Below are positions 33,653-39,862 of a DNA stretch of 39,862 nucleotides, in pieces. The position numbers and the translations under genes were made by a program. Where the stretch lies: assembly GCA_964370315.1 (NCBI GenBank), contig CAYJIS010000012.1:1-39862 (forward strand). Direction: 5' to 3'. Source of the stretch: CAYJFX01 sp964370315 (GTDB taxonomy: Bacteria > Spirochaetota > Spirochaetia > Treponematales > Treponemataceae). Position 1 is the first letter of the stretch. Every line of letters begins with the position of its first letter. Below the pieces are notes generated by a model, which searched no databases, was not told the DNA's origin, and saw only the letters and a program-made list of their open reading frames with translations.

Positions 33653-34123
33653 ATGAGAAGAAAAGATAGAGAAATATTAGACAACGAAATTATAGACTCG
33701 TATATAGTAAAATGCCATTGCATAAGACTTGGGCTTGTTGATAATGGAAGGGCGTACATAGTCCCCTTGAATTTTGGCTTTACACATAGAGGCAATAAAA
33801 GAGTATTTTATTTTCATGGCGCAAATGAAGGGCGAAAAATATCCCTTATGAAGCAAAGCCCAAAAGTCAGTTTTGAAATGGATACAGGCTATGCTTTAAT
33901 AGAAGGTCCAAAAGCATGTGATTATGCATGCACGTTTCAGAGCATAATGGGAGAAGGCAAAGTAACCTTTATCGAAGACTTTGATGAAAAAAGAGCTGCC
34001 TTAAATGAAATTATGAAAAAGGAAACGGGGAAAACTGACTGGACATACCCTGATACTATGCTTAGTCAAACATGCGTATATATGGTAGAGGTAGAAAGCA
34101 TTACGTGCAAAGAACACTTGTAA
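33653..34123 (+). CDS. Pyridoxamine 5'-phosphate oxidase-fold flavin protein (Nim-like)
   Basis: The 156-residue protein begins MRRKDREILDN and has the split-barrel features CHCIRLGLVDNGRAYIVPLNFGF, FYFHGANEGRKISLMKQSPKVSFEMD and SIMGEGKVTFIED, as in FMN-binding Nim (5-nitroimidazole reductase) and related proteins of anaerobes. Some members reduce nitroimidazoles, but most have unknown substrates. The histidine in FYFHGA is typical of the family. It appears to be a single-gene unit before pyrG. Confidence 0.88.
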   Translation: MRRKDREILDNEIIDSYIVKCHCIRLGLVDNGRAYIVPLNFGFTHRGNKRVFYFHGANEGRKISLMKQSPKVSFEMDTGYALIEGPKACDYACTFQSIMGEGKVTFIEDFDEKRAALNEIMKKETGKTDWTYPDTMLSQTCVYMVEVESITCKEHL

Positions 34124-34246
34124 GTGTCTCCATCCTCGGTGAAACTTACTATTGAGTTTTCTAAAAAAGCTAAATGATTAGCAGAAAAGTCGCTTACTTT
34201 TTTGTAGAACACCATCCTTGTCACAATTCTTTTTCTCTATTTTTAC

Positions 34247-34275
34247 TTGAAAAATACTCTCATTTATGATACACT
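34247..34275 (+). promoter_or_regulatory. pyrG promoter
   Basis: TTGAAA (34247-34252), 17-base spacer, TACACT (34270-34275); TATGAT just upstream is an alternative -10. GGGGG before the ATG at 34297 is the ribosome binding site. Confidence 0.5.
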
Positions 34276-34296
34276 CAAAATATATTTGGGGGTTTT

Positions 34297-35916
34297 ATGT
34301 CTAAGTACATTTTTATTACTGGCGGAGTTGTTTCAGGATTAGGCAAGGGAATTGCTGCAGCGTCTATTGGTCTTTTGCTTAAAAGCCGAGGCCTCACTGT
34401 ATTAAATCAAAAATTTGACCCCTATCTAAATATTGATCCAGGAACTCTTAACCCCGTTGAACATGGTGAAGTTTTTGTAACCGATGATGGTGGAGAAACG
34501 GATTTAGACCTTGGACACTATGAGAGATTTACCGATGTAAGCCTTTCAAAGAATTCTTCTACTACGGCAGGAAAAGTATACCTTGCAGTATTAAACAAAG
34601 AACGCGAGGGTGGTTATAATGGAAAAACGGTTCAAGTTATTCCGAATATAACAGATGAAATTAGACGGCGCTTAATGGCTCCAGAAACAGAGGCAACAAA
34701 GCAACAACCAGCCCCAGATGTTATAATCACTGAAGTTGGCGGCACAGTTGGCGACATTGAATCTCTTCCTTTTATTGAAGCAATACGACAAATACGTTAC
34801 GAAGTAGGTTTCGAAAACTGTGCGTATGTTCATTTAACCCTACTTCCATACATTGAAAGCGCACAAGAGCTTAAAACAAAACCAACACAACATAGTGTAA
34901 AAGACTTGCTTAGCTTAGGTATTCAACCTGACATCATTATGCTACGAAGTGAGTTTGCACTTGATTCTGCAACAAGAGAAAAGTTAGCAATTTCATGTAA
35001 TGTGAGTGTAGATTCCATAATACAAAACTTAAATGCAGAGTCTATATATGAAGTTCCGTTAATGATGGAAAAAGAAGGATTAGGAAGTGCTTTATGTACA
35101 GCCCTTTCAATAAAATGTAAAAATGTAGATCTTAGTGAATGGGAAAAAATTGTACAACGTTTTTATAATCCTAAAAAAACAGTAAAGATTGGGCTTGTTG
35201 GAAAATATGTAGAATTGAGAGATGCATACCTATCGGTTGTTGAGTCATTAATCCATGCCGGTATTTATCACAATGTTAAAGTTGATATTGAGTGGATTGA
35301 CTCTGAAACACTTATTGATGAAAAATCAGTTAAACAATCATTTAAGGACTTATCAGCAATAATTGTACCAGGAGGCTTTGGAAGCCGCGGTATAGAAGGC
35401 ATGATATTAAGTGCAAAATATGCTCGAGTAAATAAAATTCCATATTTTGGTATATGCTTAGGCATGCAAATACTTGTCATAGAATATGCACGCAACGTAC
35501 TAAATCTCAAAGGTGCTAACTCAACTGAAATGGACGCTGATACTCCCTACCCAGTTATCGATTTAATGGAGGATCAAAAAGGAAAGCAAATTGGAGGAAC
35601 TCTACGTTTAGGTAAATACGAATGTTTACTAACAAAAGGAAGTCTTGCGCATAAAGCATATGCAAAAGATACTGTTTGGGAGCGGCATAGACACCGTTAT
35701 GAGTTTAACAATGACTTTAGGGATATATTTGCAAAATCAACACTTCATCTAAGTGGAATAAATCCTCAAAGAGATTTAGTTGAAATTGTTGAACTTGATA
35801 AAAAAGAACACCCTTGGATGCTAGCAGGACAATTTCATCCAGAGTTTAAATCTCGTCCTAATAAACCACAGTCACTTTTTAGAGATTTTGTTGGAGCAGC
35901 AATTAAAAATAGCTAA
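34297..35916 (+). CDS. pyrG: CTP synthase
   Basis: The 539-residue enzyme makes CTP from UTP, ATP and glutamine. The synthetase domain starts with YIFITGGVVSGLGKGIAAAS and contains DPYLNIDPGTLNP and HGEVFVTDDGGETDLDLGHYERF. The glutamine amidotransferase domain (from about residue 290) has the nucleophile in YFGICLGMQ and the His-Glu pair in QFHPEFKS. Length and order are normal. It is followed by a terminator and then guaA, a second nucleotide-synthesis amidotransferase. Confidence 0.98.
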   Translation: MSKYIFITGGVVSGLGKGIAAASIGLLLKSRGLTVLNQKFDPYLNIDPGTLNPVEHGEVFVTDDGGETDLDLGHYERFTDVSLSKNSSTTAGKVYLAVLNKEREGGYNGKTVQVIPNITDEIRRRLMAPETEATKQQPAPDVIITEVGGTVGDIESLPFIEAIRQIRYEVGFENCAYVHLTLLPYIESAQELKTKPTQHSVKDLLSLGIQPDIIMLRSEFALDSATREKLAISCNVSVDSIIQNLNAESIYEVPLMMEKEGLGSALCTALSIKCKNVDLSEWEKIVQRFYNPKKTVKIGLVGKYVELRDAYLSVVESLIHAGIYHNVKVDIEWIDSETLIDEKSVKQSFKDLSAIIVPGGFGSRGIEGMILSAKYARVNKIPYFGICLGMQILVIEYARNVLNLKGANSTEMDADTPYPVIDLMEDQKGKQIGGTLRLGKYECLLTKGSLAHKAYAKDTVWERHRHRYEFNNDFRDIFAKSTLHLSGINPQRDLVEIVELDKKEHPWMLAGQFHPEFKSRPNKPQSLFRDFVGAAIKNS

Positions 35917-35974
35917 TATACGAGTGCTTATACATAGATGAATATAGTACTTTTATTATGTGAGATAAAACTAT

Positions 35975-36017
35975 ATACAAGAAATATATATATACCGTAC
36001 AGTTCTTGTATTTTTTT
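35975..36017 (+). terminator. pyrG terminator
   Basis: ATACAAGAA (35975-35983) pairs with TTCTTGTAT (36003-36011) around a 19-base loop, followed by TTTTTT. The rest of the gap up to 36118 is AT-rich. I see no purine-riboswitch core in it. Confidence 0.7.
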
Positions 36018-36118
36018 AACACAATTATGTAAGTTATGTTTGTATATTACTATACACAGATATTGATATCGTAAATGATACTAAAAAAGCACTCATAATA
36101 ACAGGAGTAAAGTTTCAA

Positions 36119-37966
36119 ATGGTAAAAAGAGAAAAAATAGTTGTACTAGATTTTGGAAGTCAATACGCACATCTAATTGCAAAACGTTTTCGGCTCATGG
36201 GATATTATTCAGAAATTGCCCTACCCTCTTGTTGCATAGAGTCAATAAGTGATGCAAAGGGTATAGTTCTTTCTGGTGGACCTTCTTCAGTGTATGAAAA
36301 AAATATCCCTCAATTTAATGAAAAAATATTTGATTTACCCATTCCTATTTTAGGAACCTGTTATGGACATCAACTTATGGCAAAGCACTACGGCGCAAAG
36401 GTTGAAAAAGCAGACATTGGTGAATTTGGATTTGCACGCCTTTTACAAGATGAAGGTTCAACCAGTCCCCTTTTAAATAACGTAGAAAACGATGAGCAAG
36501 TATGGATGAGCCATCAAGATGAAGTTGTTAGCGTGCCTGATGGATTTGAAAAAATCGCATACACAAAAGATTGTAGATTTGCTGCTTTACAAAACGTATC
36601 TTTAAAAAGATTTAGTTTACAGTTTCATGCGGAAGTGAAAGATAGTCTTTGTGGTGACAAAATATTTGAAAATTTTGCTAAAATTTGTTCTATGAAAAAA
36701 AACTGGAACCAAGATGCGGTACTTCAAGCAATTGGGGATGACATAAAAGCCACTGCTCACGGAAAAAAAGTCCTGTTGTTTTTATCTGGTGGAGTTGACT
36801 CAACAGTTGCATTTGCACTATTAAATAATACCCTCGGGCAAGAAAGAGTACTTGGTCTTCATATAGATAATGGGTTTATGAGAAAAGATGAAAGTACCAT
36901 TATTGCAAAACGATATAGAGATTTTGGATTTAATAATTTTATCGTAGAAGATGCATCTACTACATTCTTAAAAGCTGTAGAGAACTTAACAGACCCACAA
37001 GAAAAAAGGCATGCCGTGGGTGAAACCTTTATACATGTTAGAGATGAAGTTATAAAGAAGCTCAATCTCAATGAAGATGAATGGTTATTAGGGCAAGGGA
37101 CACTGTACCCAGATATCATAGAATCCGGTGGAACTGAAAACTCACATGTAATAAAAACTCACCACAACCGAGTAGAGGGAATACAAGCATTAATTGAAAA
37201 AGGACTTATTATTGAGCCTTTAAAAGATTTATACAAAGATGAAGTTAGAGTAGTTGGAAAAAAATTAGGATTGAGTGATGAGTTAGTGTATCGTCATCCT
37301 TTTCCAGGACCAGGTTTAAGTATAAATGTATTGTGTGCAAATCAATTAAACGAAAAAGAAAACTCTCTAGAACTCGCAAACGCTATACAAGAATACCAAA
37401 ACCTTGACATGTCACATCTGGGATTAGAATCTTTTCAAAGAAACATCCTTCCTGTAAAGTCAGTTGGGGTGCAAGGAGATTTTAGGACATACCGTTTTCC
37501 TGCCGTAATACATTTTAATAAAAATTCTTTCCCTACAAAAAAAACATGGGAAGATTTAGAGAAAGCTTCGTCATATATTACTAATTCTCTAAATTTGGTT
37601 AACAGAACTGTACTATGCATGTATGAAAAAGACTCATGCACCCTACAAAAAGGATATTGTACAAAAGATCGTCTTGATATTACAAGAGAAGTTGATGCAA
37701 TTGTTTTAGAAGAATTAAAATCAAATGGCTTATACAATACGATATTTCAACACTTAACTATTTGTATCCCATATGGCTCATCTGCTAATTCGTGTTCAAT
37801 TGTACTAAGACCTGTGGTTTCAGAAGATGTAATGACAGCACGTTTTGCACATCTTGATGCTAGAGTATTAGAAAAAATAGTACAAAAAATTGAGTCGCTT
37901 TGTTTTATTGATGCATTATACTATGACATAACAAACAAACCACCTGCGACATTTGGTTGGGAATAA
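36119..37966 (+). CDS. guaA: GMP synthase (glutamine-hydrolysing), large form with extended C-terminal domain
   Basis: It converts XMP to GMP. The amidotransferase domain (about 1-195) has the nucleophile in GTCYGHQLMAKHYG, and its His-Glu are in QFHAEV, where the usual Pro is Ala. The ATP pyrophosphatase domain carries the P-loop LFLSGGVDSTVAF near residue 221. After HPFPGPGLSINVLCA (about 400) about 210 residues remain, against about 120 in the common bacterial enzyme. These contain ILPVKSVGVQGDFRTY, LVNRTVLCMYE and a late VVSEDVMTARF, and the chain ends in TNKPPATFGWE, which resembles the long eukaryotic GMP synthases. AGGAG precedes the ATG. Confidence 0.95.
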   Translation: MVKREKIVVLDFGSQYAHLIAKRFRLMGYYSEIALPSCCIESISDAKGIVLSGGPSSVYEKNIPQFNEKIFDLPIPILGTCYGHQLMAKHYGAKVEKADIGEFGFARLLQDEGSTSPLLNNVENDEQVWMSHQDEVVSVPDGFEKIAYTKDCRFAALQNVSLKRFSLQFHAEVKDSLCGDKIFENFAKICSMKKNWNQDAVLQAIGDDIKATAHGKKVLLFLSGGVDSTVAFALLNNTLGQERVLGLHIDNGFMRKDESTIIAKRYRDFGFNNFIVEDASTTFLKAVENLTDPQEKRHAVGETFIHVRDEVIKKLNLNEDEWLLGQGTLYPDIIESGGTENSHVIKTHHNRVEGIQALIEKGLIIEPLKDLYKDEVRVVGKKLGLSDELVYRHPFPGPGLSINVLCANQLNEKENSLELANAIQEYQNLDMSHLGLESFQRNILPVKSVGVQGDFRTYRFPAVIHFNKNSFPTKKTWEDLEKASSYITNSLNLVNRTVLCMYEKDSCTLQKGYCTKDRLDITREVDAIVLEELKSNGLYNTIFQHLTICIPYGSSANSCSIVLRPVVSEDVMTARFAHLDARVLEKIVQKIESLCFIDALYYDITNKPPATFGWE

Positions 37967-38158
37967 GCTCTCTTTATTACTGCACTATTTTTGCCTGTAC
38001 ACATATATACTTACTTGGCCTCTTAACATTAGTTAATATAATATCCTGTACTTCGTTCTATAAATTTAATTTAGAATTTCAACTTTCGGACCATTGCATA
38101 CATCTGCATATGATGATAAACTTACTTTGATAGCTTTTTTATACAAGGAAGGGGTCCC

Positions 38159-39388
38159 ATGAGCCAAAAACAAATAGATAAGCGTTTTAATATATTAAGT
38201 TATGAGCAATATTTAATTGATCACAAAAAAATGAAATTTTCTAAAATGTCTATGACTGAAGTTGTTGGTGCTGATATGATGATTGCACGCTTTGGAGAAG
38301 AGCAGTATTATAAAACTTGTACTGAAATTCTCGAGAGAGGAAATGAAGCATATAGACAATTAGGCTTAGATACGGTTATTCATGTTTATGCCCACACATA
38401 TAGAACCTTTATGGCTGTCGCTAATGATGCAATGAGCGATGAAGATTTTCTTAATCTAATGAAAGGCTTTTATGACCAATATGAATTAGTAAATGCTAAA
38501 ACTACAGGCCTTGGAGGGGTTTCTAGATTTGCCTTGGTTTTTGGCGATAACTTAATTAACCGAGCAAGAAGTGCCTTTTATTTACATACAGATATGCAAC
38601 AAAATTTTATTGTCGTTAGCGATGAAAAAGAAAAACTAACCGCTACTACAGAAGAAGATTTAAGAATCTTTGAAACATTAAATTACGCTTTAAACAATAA
38701 TCAGGTAGTTCCTTTTTATCAAGGCATACACGATAATAAAACCGGTAAGATTTCAAAATATGAAGCATTAATGAGAGTCTATGATTCTCAAGGAAAACTG
38801 TATCCTCCTGGATTATTTTTAGAAACTTCAAAAAAGCTAAAACTATACTTGCAACTGAGTAAAGTTATGCTTGATAAAGCACTTCGAGATTTCGAAAACA
38901 ATGACAATGAAATATGCTTAAATATTTCATTGTTTGATATTCAAACCCAAGATTTTAGAAATTGGTTTTTAGAAAGAATAAAAAAACATCCCAATCCATC
39001 AAAAGTGATTATTGAATTTGTTGAAACCGAAAACTACAACAACAATGAAGACTTAGCTCTCTTCTTAGATAAAGTACGAAGCATTGGTTGTAAAATTGCA
39101 GTTGATGATTTTGGTGTAGGTTTTGCAACTTATACTTCTATCGTGTCCTTAAAACCAGAAATAATAAAAATTGATGGAGACATAATAAAGAATCTAACAA
39201 AAACAAAGGAGAGCAACCTTATTTTAGATTCAATTTGCTATATGGCAAAACTCATTGGCTCTGAGATTACTGCTGAGTTTGTAGAAGATTCTAACATCCA
39301 AAAAATTGTTAACAACAATAACATACACTACTCTCAAGGATATCACTTTGCAAAGCCTGAGCCCTTTGAAAATCTGTCCTTTGATTAA
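38159..39388 (+). CDS. EAL-domain cyclic-di-GMP phosphodiesterase with degenerate GGDEF-like N-terminus
   Basis: In the 409-residue protein the EAL domain (about 175-405) keeps the catalytic set: EALMR, LNIS, the Glu in IIEFVE, AVDDFGVGF, IIKIDG, the Glu in AEFVED and the Gln in SQGYHFAKP. Hydrolysis of c-di-GMP to pGpG is therefore likely. Residues about 30-170 look like a GGDEF-related module that has lost its signature (GLGGVSRFALVFGDN in place of a GGDEF loop), so no cyclase activity is expected. No membrane segment is present, so it is cytoplasmic. AAGGAAGGGG lies just before the start. The gap 37967-38158 before it shows no other gene. Confidence 0.9.
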   Translation: MSQKQIDKRFNILSYEQYLIDHKKMKFSKMSMTEVVGADMMIARFGEEQYYKTCTEILERGNEAYRQLGLDTVIHVYAHTYRTFMAVANDAMSDEDFLNLMKGFYDQYELVNAKTTGLGGVSRFALVFGDNLINRARSAFYLHTDMQQNFIVVSDEKEKLTATTEEDLRIFETLNYALNNNQVVPFYQGIHDNKTGKISKYEALMRVYDSQGKLYPPGLFLETSKKLKLYLQLSKVMLDKALRDFENNDNEICLNISLFDIQTQDFRNWFLERIKKHPNPSKVIIEFVETENYNNNEDLALFLDKVRSIGCKIAVDDFGVGFATYTSIVSLKPEIIKIDGDIIKNLTKTKESNLILDSICYMAKLIGSEITAEFVEDSNIQKIVNNNNIHYSQGYHFAKPEPFENLSFD

Positions 39389-39436
39389 GTTCTAGTAGTT
39401 ATATGTATCATAAAAAAATTATAGTAAGAGGAAAAA

Positions 39437-39775
39437 ATGAAAGATTATATTGAGTACGATGATTTTGCAAAACTAGACATGAGAGCAGGAACTGTTTTAT
39501 CATGTGAAAAAATTGAAAATGCAGAAAAGCTTTATAAAATCATGGTGAACACCGGCGAAGAAAACCCTCGTCAAATTGTTTCAAGCTTGGTCGATTATTA
39601 TACTGCAGAGGAGTTAGTAGGAAAAAGAATTATAGTTCTTATAAACTTAAAGCCAAGAAAAATGCGCGGAATAGAATCTCAGGGGATGCTCTTATGTGTT
39701 GAAACAGAAGATGGCAAAACATGTGTACTACTAAAACCAGAGGTCGATGTAGATCCAGGCATCTCCGTTACATAA
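39437..39775 (+). CDS. Stand-alone tRNA-binding (EMAP/CsaA-type) domain protein
   Basis: The 112-residue protein is a single OB-fold: FAKLDMRAGTVLSCEKIENAEKLYKIMVNTG, then RQIVSSLVDYYTAEELVGKRIIVLINLKPRKMRGIESQGMLL split by short loops, and a C-terminal beta strand. It matches the C-terminal domain of methionyl-tRNA synthetase and the CsaA/Trbp111 proteins, which bind tRNA elbows or act as chaperones. It may complement a methionyl-tRNA synthetase that lacks this domain, but that gene is not in the window. GAGG precedes the ATG. Confidence 0.88.
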   Translation: MKDYIEYDDFAKLDMRAGTVLSCEKIENAEKLYKIMVNTGEENPRQIVSSLVDYYTAEELVGKRIIVLINLKPRKMRGIESQGMLLCVETEDGKTCVLLKPEVDVDPGISVT

Positions 39776-39786
39776 GGTAAAACGGT

Positions 39787-39862
39787 ATGGCTTCAAACAT
39801 AGATTTTATCGAGTTTGTGGTAGATCAAATTCATGACACAGGTATTGTACGTTACAGAAAAA
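39787..39862 (+). CDS. TfoX N-terminal-domain protein (partial, runs off the window)
   Basis: The ATG at 39787 opens a frame reading MASNIDFIEFVVDQI then HDTGIVRYRK up to the edge. This is the typical beginning of TfoX-N proteins, which continue with a MFGEY-like motif that would lie just outside. It starts 11 bases after the tRNA-binding gene with AAGGT upstream, so the two are probably co-transcribed. The family includes competence regulators and many small proteins of unknown role. Confidence 0.65.
   Translation, partial: MASNIDFIEFVVDQIHDTGIVRYRK

Noticed and set aside
36012..36118. Purine riboswitch before guaA
   Set aside because: No conserved three-way-junction core is visible and the space after the pyrG terminator is short and AT-rich.
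1..39862. Prophage, integrative element or tRNA-associated insertion
   Set aside because: No integrase, transposase, phage structural gene or tRNA was found. The genes are ordinary chromosomal functions with similar base composition.

Overview
The window is AT-rich, chromosomal and gene-dense, and looks like a spirochaete of the Treponema type. That assignment rests on the gene set (MptE/DUF115-family protein, SurA-like secretion factor, LysM-M23 envelope peptidase, membrane-linked ParB-domain protein, many short-lipobox lipoproteins, GGDEF and EAL proteins) and on general resemblance of the proteins. No search was run. I see no rRNA, tRNA, prophage, insertion sequence or CRISPR array.

Layout. 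1-360: tail of an unidentified gene, its terminator and a hairpin-rich spacer. 355-7137 (minus strand): elongation factor G, a RelE/RelB-type toxin-antitoxin pair, a hairpin-rich 350-base spacer, a lipoprotein gene split by one in-frame stop, an MptE-like protein and a SurA/PpiD-like chaperone. 7367-9736 (plus): nfnA-nfnB, the electron-bifurcating ferredoxin:NADP+ oxidoreductase. 9813-19037 (minus): a catabolic island with a GntR/FCD regulator, a complete tripartite tricarboxylate transporter (binding protein, small and large membrane subunits), an Asp/Glu-racemase-fold enzyme, a two-subunit transketolase, an AEC permease and a D-2-hydroxyacid dehydrogenase. 19263-23131 (minus): a glycine-rich, PGRS-like beta-helix lipoprotein and a Cache-PAS-GGDEF diguanylate cyclase. 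23272-24492 (plus): tyrS. 24573-30411 (minus): ParB-domain membrane protein, penicillin-binding protein 1A, PEGA-like protein, LysM-M23 peptidase, a small membrane protein and a 2[4Fe-4S] ferredoxin. 30603-32792 (plus): deoC and a MATE exporter. 32834-33556 (minus): SH3-domain secreted protein. 33653-39862 (plus): Nim-type flavin protein, pyrG, guaA, an EAL phosphodiesterase, a stand-alone tRNA-binding domain and the start of a TfoX-N protein.

How it fits together. The most interesting unit is the 9.8-19.0 kb island. A long near-perfect palindrome sits over the predicted -35 region of the transporter promoter, and a version with the same core lies in front of the regulator gene, so the GntR protein probably controls both itself and the operon. 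The substrate is unknown. Import of a small carboxylate, a hydroxyacid dehydrogenase and a transketolase would be consistent with routing carbon through hydroxypyruvate or a similar two-carbon ketol donor, but this is inference. A perfect 160-bp tandem duplication, a terminator-like hairpin and two palindromes separate tctC from tctB and probably set the ratio of binding protein to membrane subunits.

At finer scale there are recurrent clusters of intergenic hairpins (250-360, 3058-3282, 10804-10904, 16551-17007, 27909-27979), a set of four helically phased T-tracts between the divergent ferredoxin and deoC promoters, and two genes (tyrS and the Nim-like gene) whose -10 boxes lie exactly 9 nt before the start codon with no ribosome binding site, suggesting leaderless mRNAs.
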